NCBI GenBank assembly: GCA_017534535.1
Contig: JAFXVZ010000020.1
Location: forward strand, 1 to 40,100
From: Bacteroidaceae bacterium
GTDB lineage: Bacteria > Bacteroidota > Bacteroidia > Bacteroidales > Bacteroidaceae
Direction: 5' to 3'
DNA length: 40,100 nucleotides
This document shows, piece after piece, positions 18,864 through 27,259 of the stretch. A program made the translations under genes and the position numbers. How positions within the stretch are numbered: position 1 is the first letter of the stretch; the number at the start of each line of letters is the position of its first letter. Under the pieces are notes generated by a model. The model was not told where the DNA came from. It was given only the letters and a program-made list of their open reading frames with translations, and searched no databases.

Positions 18864-18897
18864 TTGGCACTGTATAACGGAAAAATAGCTAACTTTG
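18864..18897 (+). promoter_or_regulatory. Promoter candidate for the Fur-family gene and purA
   Basis: TAACTTTG (18890-18897) is a perfect -7 box. TTG at 18864-18866 lies 23 bases upstream, slightly longer than ideal. It directly follows the AlkD-like stop codon, and transcription would start a few bases before the ATG at 18913. Confidence 0.65.
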
Positions 18898-18912
18898 TTG
18901 CTGAAAGTGTGA

Positions 18913-19413
18913 ATGAGCATGGAATTACGTACTGACAACATTGAGGTAAGGGAGAAGGTAAAGCAGATATTCACAGAATATCTCACGCTCCGCAAGCATC
19001 GCAAGACGCCTGAGCGTTATGCCATTCTCAACATGATTTATTCTATCGACGGACATTTTGACATTGAGTCGCTATATGTTTTGATGGAGGAGACCGCAAG
19101 GTTTAGGGTAAGTCGTGCCACGCTCTATAATACCCTCATCCTGTTAATGGATGCCCGACTGGTCATCAAGCATCAGTTTGGCACCACATCGCAATATGAG
19201 AAAAGTTACGACCAGGAAACCCATCACCACATGATTTGTACCCAATGCGGCAAGGTGACTGAGTTTCAGGATGAACAGCTTAAGCGTGACATTGAGGGGA
19301 AGAAGCTGCCAAGATTCAGGCAGACGCATTATTCGTTGTATATCTATGGTATGTGTACCAGGTGCCAGCGAACATTAAGTAGAAAATTAACTATTAATAA
19401 AAGGAAGAAATGA
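18913..19413 (+). CDS. Fur-family metal- or peroxide-responsive repressor
   Basis: A 166-residue regulator with the Fur fold. The N-terminal winged helix contains RKTPERYAIL-like and RVSRATLYNTLILLMDARLV segments. The dimerisation domain has HHHMICTQCGKV (around residues 98-109) and a C-terminal CTRC pair. The two CxxC pairs form a structural zinc site. The sequence does not allow a firm choice among Fur, Zur and PerR. Met3 is an alternative start. It overlaps purA by four bases (ATGA), an unusual operon partner. A long basic tail (TINKRKK) ends the protein. Confidence 0.9.
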   Translation: MSMELRTDNIEVREKVKQIFTEYLTLRKHRKTPERYAILNMIYSIDGHFDIESLYVLMEETARFRVSRATLYNTLILLMDARLVIKHQFGTTSQYEKSYDQETHHHMICTQCGKVTEFQDEQLKRDIEGKKLPRFRQTHYSLYIYGMCTRCQRTLSRKLTINKRKK

Positions 19414-20678
19414 AAGTAGATGTATTGTTGGGATTGCAATGGGGTGACGAAGGCAAAGGCAAGGTTGTTGACGTGCTGACTCCTAATTACGATGTAGTGG
19501 CTCGTTTCCAAGGCGGTCCGAATGCGGGACATACACTGGAATTTGAAGGCCAGAAATATGTGCTGCGCTCCATCCCATCAGGTATATTCCAAGGTGACAA
19601 AGTGAACATCATAGGCAATGGCGTGGTGCTCGACCCTGCTTTGTTCAAGGCTGAGGCTGAGGAGCTCGAAAAGTCGGGTCATAACTTGAAAGACCGATTG
19701 ATAATCTCGAAAAAGGCACACCTAATTATGCCAACCCACCGTGTTCTCGATGCTGCTTACGAGTTTGCCAAGGGCGACTCAAAGGTGGGCACTACAGGCA
19801 AGGGCATTGGTCCTACCTATACAGATAAGGTGAGCCGTAACGGTCTGCGTGTGGGCGACTTGCTGCAGAACTTCGAGAAAAAGTATGCTGCTGCTAAGGC
19901 CCGTCATGAACAGATACTCAGAGGCTTAAAGTTTGGTTATAACATTGACGAGGCAGAGAAGACTTGGTTTGAGGGCATTGAGTACTTGAAGCAGTTCCAG
20001 CTGGTGGACAGTGAACATGTGATAAACAAGATGCTCGACGAGGGCAAGAGCGTGCTATGTGAGGGCGCTCAAGGCACGATGCTGGATGTGGACTTCGGTT
20101 CTTATCCGTTTGTGACCTCATCGAATACCGTTTGTGCAGGAGCTTGTACTGGCCTGGGTGTATCGCCTCGTCGCATTGGCGATGTATATGGTATCTTCAA
20201 GGCTTATTGTACCCGTGTGGGTTCAGGCCCTTTCCCAACTGAGTTGTTTGACGAGGTGGGCGATAAGATTCGTGACTTGGGACATGAGTATGGTGCCGTG
20301 ACGGGGCGTAAGCGTCGTTGTGGCTGGATTGACCTGGTGGCTCTGAAATATGCTGTTATGATTGACGGTGTGACGAAGCTGATTATGATGAAGAGCGATG
20401 TGCTTGACGATTTCGAGACCATCAAGGCCTGTGTGGCTTATAAGGTGAATGGTGAGGTGGTTGACCACTTCCCATTTGATATCTCTGAGGGTGTGGAGCC
20501 TGTGTATGTGGAGATGCCGGGTTGGAAGACCCCAATGTCTAAAATGCAGAGCGAGGATGAGTTTCCTGAGGAGTTCAATAACTACCTTTCATTCTTGGAA
20601 GAAGAGTTGGGCGTTCCTGTGAAGATCGTTTCTGTGGGACCTGATCGTGAGCAGACGATTGTGAGATATACTGATTGA
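19410..20678 (+). CDS. purA: Adenylosuccinate synthetase
   Basis: GTP-dependent ligation of aspartate to IMP, the first step of AMP synthesis; cytoplasmic. It is 422 residues, the standard length. The N-terminal P-loop-like motif QWGDEGKGK (residues 10-18) holds catalytic Asp and Lys. GGPNAGHT with the catalytic His follows near residues 35-42. GTTGKGIGPTY near residue 129 and TGRKRRCGW near residue 296 complete the IMP and GTP sites. It is translationally coupled to the preceding Fur-family gene (ATGA). The stop is followed by a TTGAC-type repeat and the GH29 fucosidase gene, with no terminator between. Confidence 0.96.
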   Translation: MKVDVLLGLQWGDEGKGKVVDVLTPNYDVVARFQGGPNAGHTLEFEGQKYVLRSIPSGIFQGDKVNIIGNGVVLDPALFKAEAEELEKSGHNLKDRLIISKKAHLIMPTHRVLDAAYEFAKGDSKVGTTGKGIGPTYTDKVSRNGLRVGDLLQNFEKKYAAAKARHEQILRGLKFGYNIDEAEKTWFEGIEYLKQFQLVDSEHVINKMLDEGKSVLCEGAQGTMLDVDFGSYPFVTSSNTVCAGACTGLGVSPRRIGDVYGIFKAYCTRVGSGPFPTELFDEVGDKIRDLGHEYGAVTGRKRRCGWIDLVALKYAVMIDGVTKLIMMKSDVLDDFETIKACVAYKVNGEVVDHFPFDISEGVEPVYVEMPGWKTPMSKMQSEDEFPEEFNNYLSFLEEELGVPVKIVSVGPDREQTIVRYTD

Positions 20679-20703
20679 TATTGACTGATGACCATTGACC
20701 TTT
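20672..20703. repeat. TTGAC/CATTGAC repeat at the purA 3' end
   Basis: TGATTGATATTGACTGATGA followed by CCATTGACC. It begins at the purA stop codon and fills the gap to the GH29 gene. It is the same word family as at 9491-9521 and 9595-9621. Confidence 0.7.
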
Positions 20704-20723
20704 GTAATAATAGGAGATTGGAT

Positions 20724-22055
20724 ATGAAAAAAAGACTGATTTTAAATGCTGTGATTGCATTGGCTTTGCTGATGGTCAATGGTCAATGGTTAATGGTCAA
20801 AGGCCAGTATATTCCAACAACTGAGAACCTAAAGGCCCGTACTGAGTTCCAGGACAAGAAGTTGGGCGTATTTCTGCATTGGGGTGTCTATGCCATGATG
20901 GGACAGGGTGAGTGGGTGATGAACAACCGTAACATTAACTACCTGGAGTATGCCAAGATGCCTGCAGGCTTCTATCCAGCCAAGTTTGATGCTGAGGCTT
21001 GGGTAAAAGCTTTTAAGGATGCTGGAGTGAACTACATCACTTTTACCTCTCGTCACCACGATGGTTTCTCGATGTTCAACTCGAAGGCAAGTGAAGGATA
21101 TAATATTGTGGAGGCTACACCTTTCAAGCGTGATGTAATCAAGGAGTTGGCAGATGCTTGCGCTAAGTATGGCATTACGCTGAATTTCTACTACTCGCAC
21201 TTGGATTGGCATCGTTTGGACTATCCTCTGGGCAATACAGGGCGTCAGTTGGGTAGGCCTACGGATCAGCAGAACTGGAAATCATATTATAATTTTATGA
21301 ATGCCCAGCTCACTGAGTTGCTTACGCAATATGGTCCTATTGGTGCTATTTGGTTTGATGGCGTTTGGGACCATGCCAATGATGCGGAACCATTTGATTG
21401 GCAATTGGAGGAGCAATATGCGTTGATTCACAAGTTGCAACCTGCTTGCTTGGTGGGCAATAACCACCATAAGAACCTCAACCCAGGCGAGGACATCCAG
21501 ATATTTGAGCGTGATCTGCCCGGTGAGAATTCTGCTGGATATTCAGGTGATATGCAGGTGAGCAATGAGGTGCCACTGGAGTCTTGTCAAACCATGAGCG
21601 ACGTGTGGGGCTATAATATCACCGACATACACTTCAAATCTACTAAAGAGCTGGTGCAGATGTTGGTACATGCGGCTGGCTTGAATGCTAATCTGCTGAT
21701 GAATATTGGTCCACAACCCGATGGTCAGTTGCCTGCTGAGTCGCTGAAGCGATTGAAGGAAATAGGAGAGTGGACTCGTCAATATGGTGAAACTATATAT
21801 GGTACGCGTGGGGGCTTGGTGACGCCTCGTGACTGGGGCGTAACCACGCAGAAGGGCAATAAGCTCTATGTACATATTCTCAAATGGCAGGATCGAGGTT
21901 TGTTCTTGCCATTGACTGGGCATAAGCTGAGCCAGGCTAAGTTATTCAAGGATGGCAGTCCTGTGAAGCTTGTCAAAGCCCAAACAGGTTATCTTCTTGA
22001 GTTGCCTGAGGTGCCTACGGATATGGATACCGTAGTGGAGCTGACGGTGGATTAA
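20724..22055 (+). CDS. GH29 alpha-L-fucosidase, secreted
   Basis: Retaining alpha-fucosidase for release of terminal fucose from glycans, probably periplasmic. I start it at the ATG at 20724 (MKKRLIL), which gives a normal signal peptide; the upstream in-frame Met at 20688 lies inside the repeat. The protein of 443 residues shows GH29 features: GVFLHWGVYAM, FTSRHHDGFSMF, and GAIWFDGVWDH with the presumed nucleophile Asp212 (from this start). The signal peptide end LLMVNGQWLMVKGQ is encoded by a repeat (20772-20805). No SusC/SusD genes are adjacent. Confidence in the family is high; the linkage specificity is not known. Confidence 0.92.
   Translation: MKKRLILNAVIALALLMVNGQWLMVKGQYIPTTENLKARTEFQDKKLGVFLHWGVYAMMGQGEWVMNNRNINYLEYAKMPAGFYPAKFDAEAWVKAFKDAGVNYITFTSRHHDGFSMFNSKASEGYNIVEATPFKRDVIKELADACAKYGITLNFYYSHLDWHRLDYPLGNTGRQLGRPTDQQNWKSYYNFMNAQLTELLTQYGPIGAIWFDGVWDHANDAEPFDWQLEEQYALIHKLQPACLVGNNHHKNLNPGEDIQIFERDLPGENSAGYSGDMQVSNEVPLESCQTMSDVWGYNITDIHFKSTKELVQMLVHAAGLNANLLMNIGPQPDGQLPAESLKRLKEIGEWTRQYGETIYGTRGGLVTPRDWGVTTQKGNKLYVHILKWQDRGLFLPLTGHKLSQAKLFKDGSPVKLVKAQTGYLLELPEVPTDMDTVVELTVD
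20772..20805. repeat. ATGGTCAATGGTCAA repeat coding part of the fucosidase signal peptide
   Basis: Four near-copies of the word ATGGTCAA. It is the reverse complement of the TTGACCAT word seen at 9491-9521, and here also lies inside signal-peptide codons (MVNGQ, MVKGQ). Confidence 0.8.
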
Positions 22056-22090
22056 CTTAAAAACTAAAAAAACTAAAAAACTTAAAAGAT
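22056..22090. repeat. A-rich CTTAAAAACTAAAAAA repeat
   Basis: The gap between the fucosidase stop and the zinc peptidase ATG consists of repeated ACTTAAAA/ACTAAAAA words. It is low-complexity and unstructured, and could serve as an A-rich translation enhancer for the next gene. Confidence 0.6.
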
Positions 22091-22786
22091 ATGCAGACAG
22101 GAATAGGAATTCAATGGATTATCTTCATCGGAGTAGCCGTTATTAGTTGGCTAGTACAGTGGAACCTCCAAAGGAAGTTCAAGAAGTACTCCCAGATAGG
22201 CAACGCATCAGGTATGACTGGTGCTGAGATTGCCATGAAGATGTTGCGCGACAACGGATTGTACGATGTGAAAGTAACGCATGTAGAAGGTCAGCTCACT
22301 GACCATTATAACCCTACGAATAAGACGGTAAATCTGAGTGAAGGAGTGTATAATAGCGATAGCATTATGGCAGCTGCTGTAGCTGCTCACGAGTGTGGAC
22401 ACGCTGTGCAACATGCCCGTGCCTATGGGCCACTCACAATGCGAAGTCAGTTGGTGCCTATCGTGAGTTTCGCTTCTCAGTGGGTGACTTGGGTGATTTT
22501 GGCTGGTATCTTCCTGTTGGAAGTATTCCCCACCATCTTGCTTATTGGCATCTTGATGTTTGCTGCGACCACGCTGTTTAGCTTCATCACCCTACCTGTG
22601 GAGATTGATGCTAGTCGCCGTGCGTTGGCTTGGCTCAACAATAGTGGTATGACTAACTACACCAACCAGGCATACGCCAAGGATGCTCTGAAGTCAGCTG
22701 CTTATACTTACGTAGTTGCTGCCCTCGGCTCACTAGCTACCCTAATTTATTATATTATGATATTCATGGGGCGTAGTAGAGATTAA
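22091..22786 (+). CDS. Membrane zinc metallopeptidase (YugP-like)
   Basis: A 231-residue inner-membrane protein of the putative neutral zinc metallopeptidase family (YugP type). An N-terminal helix (IQWIIFIGVAVISWLVQW) is followed by a metal-binding HECGH motif (residues 101-105, zinc ligands His101 and His105, catalytic Glu102). Two hydrophobic helices follow (about residues 120-165), then the VEIDASRRALAWL segment holding the probable third ligand Glu, and a last helix. The substrate is unknown. It is probably co-transcribed with the fucosidase upstream and hisS downstream, as no terminator separates them. Confidence 0.87.
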   Translation: MQTGIGIQWIIFIGVAVISWLVQWNLQRKFKKYSQIGNASGMTGAEIAMKMLRDNGLYDVKVTHVEGQLTDHYNPTNKTVNLSEGVYNSDSIMAAAVAAHECGHAVQHARAYGPLTMRSQLVPIVSFASQWVTWVILAGIFLLEVFPTILLIGILMFAATTLFSFITLPVEIDASRRALAWLNNSGMTNYTNQAYAKDALKSAAYTYVVAALGSLATLIYYIMIFMGRSRD

Positions 22787-22787
22787 T

Positions 22788-22810
22788 TGTTCATTATTCA
22801 TTATTCATTA
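22788..22810. repeat. ATTCATT repeat before hisS
   Basis: TTGTTCATTATTCATTATTC followed by ATT. It lies between the zinc peptidase stop and the true hisS start, and extends the hisS frame upstream by nine spurious codons. Related words flank the element at 28668-28788. Confidence 0.75.
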
Positions 22811-22813
22811 AAA

Positions 22814-24175
22814 ATGATAAAACCAAGTATTCCAAAAGGAACCAGAGATTTTTCGCCCATCGAGATGGCGAAACGTAACTATATTTTTGACACGATTCGT
22901 GAAGTATATCACTTGTTTGGTTTCCATCAGATAGAGACTCCAGCGATGGAGAATCTTTCAACGCTGATGGGCAAATATGGTGAGGAAGGCGACAAACTAC
23001 TGTTCAGGATTCAGAACTCTGGCGACTGCTTTCGAGGCATTACTGACGAGGAGTTGTTGAGTCGCGATGTGGCCCATCTTTCTGCTAAGTTCTGTGAGAA
23101 GGGGTTGCGTTACGACCTTACGGTGCCTTTTGCCCGTTATGTTGTGATGCACAGAGAGGAGATAACCTTCCCTTTCAAACGCTATCAGATACAGCCAGTT
23201 TGGCGTGCTGATCGTCCGCAGAAAGGTCGCTATCGTGAGTTTTATCAGTGTGATGCCGATGTGGTGGGTAGCGATTCGCTTCTGAATGAGGTGGAGTTGA
23301 TGCAGATTGTAGATACTGTGTTTACCCGCTTTGGCGTAAGGGTGTGCATCAAGATCAATAATAGAAAGATTCTCACTGGTATTGCAGAGATAATCGGTGA
23401 GGCTGAACGTATCGTAGATATTACCGTGGCCATTGATAAGTTGGATAAGATAGGTCTTGACAATGTGAATGCCGAATTGCGAGAGAAAGGCGTGAGTGAA
23501 GAGGCGATTGACAAGTTGCAACCCATCATCTTGCTCAGTGGTTCCAATGCAGAGAAGTTGGCTACGCTGAAGAACGTGCTGGCTGGTAGTGAGATTGGTC
23601 TGAAGGGTGTAGAGGAAACGGAATATATTCTGAATACACTGGCTGCTTTGAACCTGCATAATGAAATGGAACTTGACCTAACATTGGCTCGTGGCTTGAA
23701 CTATTATACGGGTGCCATCTTCGAGGTGAAGGCATTGGACGTACAGATTGGCAGTATTACTGGTGGTGGTCGTTACGACAACCTCACGGGTGTGTTTGGT
23801 CTCTCTGGCGTATCAGGTGTAGGCATTTCCTTTGGTGCCGACCGCATCTTCGATGTCCTCAACCAACTTGACCTCTATCCAAAAGAAGCCGTAGGCGAAA
23901 CCCAGTTGCTTTTCATCAACTTTGGTGAAAAAGAAGCAGCTTTTGCAATGCAGACCTTATTGAAAGTCCGTGCTGCAGGCATTCGTGCCGAACTCTTCCC
24001 CGATTCCTCTAAAATGAAAAAGCAAATGAGTTATGCCAATGCCCACAACATTCCTTTCGTCGCTTTGATTGGAGAATCCGAATTGGCAGAGGGCAAGGTA
24101 ACTCTCAAAAATATGGCAACGGGTGAACAGAAGTTAGTTTCTCCTGAGGAACTGATAAGTGCATTAAACAATTGA
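22814..24175 (+). CDS. hisS: Histidyl-tRNA synthetase
   Basis: Class II aminoacyl-tRNA synthetase that charges tRNA-His. Motif 1 region begins with [22 protein letters not shown] and the motif 2 stretch [26 protein letters not shown] follow. The HisRS-specific ARGLNYYTG motif is near residue 295, and a C-terminal anticodon-binding domain ends the protein. I choose the ATG at 22814 (MIKPSIPKG). A longer frame from 22787 exists, but its extra residues are the translation of an ATTCATT repeat. The resulting 453 residues are normal. A bidirectional terminator follows 19 bases after the stop. Confidence 0.96.
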   Translation: MIKPSIPKGTRDFSPIEMAKRNYIFDTIREVYHLFGFHQIETPAMENLSTLMGKYGEEGDKLLFRIQNSGDCFRGITDEELLSRDVAHLSAKFCEKGLRYDLTVPFARYVVMHREEITFPFKRYQIQPVWRADRPQKGRYREFYQCDADVVGSDSLLNEVELMQIVDTVFTRFGVRVCIKINNRKILTGIAEIIGEAERIVDITVAIDKLDKIGLDNVNAELREKGVSEEAIDKLQPIILLSGSNAEKLATLKNVLAGSEIGLKGVEETEYILNTLAALNLHNEMELDLTLARGLNYYTGAIFEVKALDVQIGSITGGGRYDNLTGVFGLSGVSGVGISFGADRIFDVLNQLDLYPKEAVGETQLLFINFGEKEAAFAMQTLLKVRAAGIRAELFPDSSKMKKQMSYANAHNIPFVALIGESELAEGKVTLKNMATGEQKLVSPEELISALNN

Positions 24176-24194
24176 TATAGATGTTTAAAGAATA

Positions 24195-24228
24195 AAAAAG
24201 GTTGGTGCTTTGTGGCATCAACCTTTTT
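24195..24228. terminator. Bidirectional terminator between hisS and the VOC lipoprotein gene
   Basis: AAAAAGGTTGGTGC (24195-24208) pairs with GCATCAACCTTTTT (24215-24228), one wobble pair, six-base loop. The A-run and T-run make it work on both strands, ending the hisS unit from the left and the GH95-VOC unit from the right. Confidence 0.92.
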
Positions 24229-24249
24229 GAATATATACATTACTGCAAT

Positions 24250-24837
24250 TTATCTTACCGGCTTAATATTCAGGTTAACACCCAAAACATCTTCGCTGTC
24301 AACGATGGTCCAACTGCTACCTGTATAGGCTCCAAAGGTACGGTCGGTATTGAAACCGAGGGCTGAGAGCTCCTGGATAACCTCATCACGCAGTTCGCCT
24401 ACCTCAAAGCCCAGGTGGTGAACTCCATTGCCGTGTTTGTCATAGAACTCACGGAAAGAGCTTGCTTTTTCGTCGGCCTGGTGCAACTCAAGCACCCAAC
24501 CACCCATATCGATGTCGCACACTAGCAAGTCGCAAGCGCTTGGCTCGCCGCGATAGGTATAAGGGAACTCGGGTTTATATTCCAAATGATTAACTCTCAC
24601 TTCTGGCACAGGGATATCCAATATAGCTGCCCAAGCTTTGGCTGCTTTGTAGATGTCACCCACCACAATGTTGATCTGAGCAAATTTCTCCTTCTTGATA
24701 GGATTGGCCATAGGCTTGTAATCCACTGTTTCACTTGTTTGAACAGGTTGTTGAGGCTGCTCTGAAGCCTTCTCTTGTGTTGATGTACATGATGCTAACG
24801 CCAACACGAAAATGAATAGTAAATGGTTGATTTTCAT
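24250..24837 (-). CDS. VOC (glyoxalase/bleomycin-resistance fold) lipoprotein
   Basis: A 195-residue predicted lipoprotein (lipobox LASC, Cys17) with a Gln/Pro-rich linker and one vicinal-oxygen-chelate domain from about residue 50. It resembles methylmalonyl-CoA epimerase-type VOC proteins: FAQINIVVGDIYKAAKAWAA, then WVLELHQ, then GVHHLGFEV. The usual first metal ligand His is Gln in FAQINIVV, and the usual last Glu is replaced around GVNLNI, so metal binding may differ. Envelope location is unusual for an epimerase, so the function is unknown. It is last in the minus-strand unit, 13 bases after the GH95 gene. Confidence 0.8.
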   Translation of the reverse strand: MKINHLLFIFVLALASCTSTQEKASEQPQQPVQTSETVDYKPMANPIKKEKFAQINIVVGDIYKAAKAWAAILDIPVPEVRVNHLEYKPEFPYTYRGEPSACDLLVCDIDMGGWVLELHQADEKASSFREFYDKHGNGVHHLGFEVGELRDEVIQELSALGFNTDRTFGAYTGSSWTIVDSEDVLGVNLNIKPVR

Positions 24838-24850
24838 AGAAATGTATTTT

Positions 24851-27259
24851 TTATAGATTAATTATTCTTGTTTCGTTCGCTTTCAATTGAATCTTCTGTG
24901 AACGTCCATTATAATGCAGGGTGGTCTTGCCAGCTTGACGTGCATGGATGGTAAGGCTCACAACCTTGCTGTCTTTCCATTTCATATCGATGACAAAGCC
25001 CCCACGCGCACAGATGCCTTTCACTTCGCCATTAGCCCATTGTTCAGGCAAGGCAGGAAGCAATGTGATGTCTGTCATACTGGATTGTATGAGCATCTCT
25101 GCCATACCAGCGCAACCTCCAAAGTTGCCGTCAATCTGGAAAGGAGAGTGGGCATCCAGCAGGTTGGGGTAGGTACCACCACCACGATGGACATCCTTCC
25201 CAGTATAGTTATCAGGGCTGACATAATGCAACAACTTCTGGAATATCTTGTAGGCATTCACACTGTCATGTAGTCTCGCATAGAGGTTTACTCGCCATCC
25301 GGCACTCCAACCAGTGGTATTGAATCCCCTGATTTCAAGTGTCTTGGCAGCTGCCTTTGCTAACTCGGGTGTATCTTCAAGGTTGATGTGATGTCCAGGA
25401 TATAGTCCAAATAGATGAGACTGATGACGATGAGTGGGCTCAGCATCTTTCCAATCGTGGTACCACTCCTGCAACTTGCCATCCTTGCCGATGCGATATG
25501 GAGCCAGTTTGTTGATGGTCTGCTGCATCTGTCGTTGCACATCCTTATCCACATTCAACACTTTTGCTGCTTCAAAAGCATCAAGCAGGCATTCCTTCAC
25601 CATAGCGAGGTCTGAGGTGGCTCCATACAGTGTGGCACCACGGAATCCATCATCCGTGAGGTAAAGATTTTCGGGAGAGGTACTTGGTGAAGTCAGCAGA
25701 TGTCCGTCTTTCTCCACGAGCCAGTTCATGCAGAACAAAGCTGCATCCTTGAGTAAAGGATAATAACTGCGCAGGAAATCAATATCTTTCGTAAATTGAT
25801 AATGCTCCCAGATGTGAGTGGCAACCCATGCACCACCCATATTCCAGTCTGCCCAGTTGGGATCGCCCTTGCGCAAGCCCACAGGATTGGTCATCGCCCA
25901 AATGTCGGAATTGTGAGCTAAACACCAACCTTCATTGATACCATAATAGTTCTGAGCAGTGATCCGTCCCGTCTGACTTAAGTTACCGATAAAATCAAAG
26001 AAGGGTTGATGCATCTCAGCAAGGTTGGTCACCTCTGCTGCCCAATAATTTTCTTCTAAATTGATATTTGTGGTGTAGTTGCTGCTCCATGGTGGCAATA
26101 GATATTCGTTCCAGAGCCCCTGCAAATTGGCAGGCACTCCTTTTGTTCTTGAGCAGGCAATAAGCAGATAACGTGCAAATTGGAAATATAACACTTCCAA
26201 TTCAGGATTGGCAATGCCTTTGTCTGTATATTGCAAAAGCTGTTCGTCTGTCGGCAAGGCTGCAATTTGACTGTCTGTCTTACCTAAAAACAACGATACT
26301 CGGTCGAAATACTGTTTGTAGTCAGCTGTATGTCTTTGTAGTAGTGTATTATACGATAAAGCACTTGCCCTGTCTATGCGTTGTTGGGCCAGCTGATGAT
26401 AAGGTTTCCCTTCCTTGACGGGATCTTTATCAAAGCCGTTAAAGCTGGTAACATTGGTTATCAATAACATCACCTCATGGCAACCCTCCAGTTTCAAGTC
26501 ACCGGTAGGGTAGGTCTTCACATTCCCATCAGGGGCAATAGCCTTGATGATTGTTCTGAAATGAATACCCCGGTCTGGGTCGTAGAAATGCTTGTGGTCG
26601 TTGGGCAAATCGCCATAATAATTGGGATATGAATGATATGCTGCATAGCCATCAGCAATGATTTCTTGGTTGCCTGTATGAACGGCATAAGGCAATAGTG
26701 AGGTAAAAGACAGCCTGGCATCAATGCCTTTGCTGGCTTTGATTCTGATAATCAAAACGGAATCGGGAGCAGATGCGAAATACTCAGTAGAGATTTCATT
26801 GCCATTTTTCTGATAATGTGTAGTGGCGATGGCTTTGCTGATGTCTAAAGTACGTTCATAGCCACTGATAATCTCTGTTTCCGTTCCATAATCGATAATC
26901 AGCTGCCCCACTGGTTGGTAGTTCTCGCTGTAGTGTCCTTGAATTTGTTTGATAGCTTCCTCTGCCCCTTTATAATCCTCTTGGTCAAGCAATCTGCGTA
27001 CTTCTGGCAAGGCTTTGTAGGCATCAGGTGTATAGACTTCACCTTCAGGTTCTCCGCTCCACAACGTTATGTCATTGAGTGAAATCTTATCCTTGTAGGT
27101 ACCTCCATAAACGATGCCACCCAAATTACCATTGCCAATCACCAACGCCTCCTCGAAGTAGGTAGCAGGACGGTTGTAGTGCAGTGTCAATGGGGCGTTC
27201 TGTGCGAACGCTCCCATTGACACAAAACACATCAATATTATTTGATAAATCAGTTTCAT
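24851..27259 (-). CDS. GH95 alpha-L-fucosidase, secreted
   Basis: Inverting alpha-L-fucosidase family; members cut 1,2-linked fucose from xyloglucan side chains, milk or mucin glycans, and some act on alpha-galactosides. A signal peptide (residues 1-19, ending AFA-QN) precedes the N-terminal beta domain with GNGNLGGIVYGG. A large (alpha/alpha)6 barrel follows. Catalytic-region motifs are NYTTNINLEENYW, SPSTSPEN with the probable acid Glu530, HRHQSHLFGLYPG, and PFQIDGNFGG with Asp710. The 802 residues are the full family length. The start overlaps the esterase stop by four bases (ATGA), so the two enzymes are coupled, suggesting deacetylation and defucosylation of the same glycan (inference). 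Confidence 0.92.
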   Translation of the reverse strand: MKLIYQIILMCFVSMGAFAQNAPLTLHYNRPATYFEEALVIGNGNLGGIVYGGTYKDKISLNDITLWSGEPEGEVYTPDAYKALPEVRRLLDQEDYKGAEEAIKQIQGHYSENYQPVGQLIIDYGTETEIISGYERTLDISKAIATTHYQKNGNEISTEYFASAPDSVLIIRIKASKGIDARLSFTSLLPYAVHTGNQEIIADGYAAYHSYPNYYGDLPNDHKHFYDPDRGIHFRTIIKAIAPDGNVKTYPTGDLKLEGCHEVMLLITNVTSFNGFDKDPVKEGKPYHQLAQQRIDRASALSYNTLLQRHTADYKQYFDRVSLFLGKTDSQIAALPTDEQLLQYTDKGIANPELEVLYFQFARYLLIACSRTKGVPANLQGLWNEYLLPPWSSNYTTNINLEENYWAAEVTNLAEMHQPFFDFIGNLSQTGRITAQNYYGINEGWCLAHNSDIWAMTNPVGLRKGDPNWADWNMGGAWVATHIWEHYQFTKDIDFLRSYYPLLKDAALFCMNWLVEKDGHLLTSPSTSPENLYLTDDGFRGATLYGATSDLAMVKECLLDAFEAAKVLNVDKDVQRQMQQTINKLAPYRIGKDGKLQEWYHDWKDAEPTHRHQSHLFGLYPGHHINLEDTPELAKAAAKTLEIRGFNTTGWSAGWRVNLYARLHDSVNAYKIFQKLLHYVSPDNYTGKDVHRGGGTYPNLLDAHSPFQIDGNFGGCAGMAEMLIQSSMTDITLLPALPEQWANGEVKGICARGGFVIDMKWKDSKVVSLTIHARQAGKTTLHYNGRSQKIQLKANETRIINL

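Noticed and set aside
22787-22813. N-terminal extension of HisS (MFIIHYSLK)
   Set aside because: It is the translation of an ATTCATT repeat; HisRS proteins begin at the equivalent of MIKPSIPKG.
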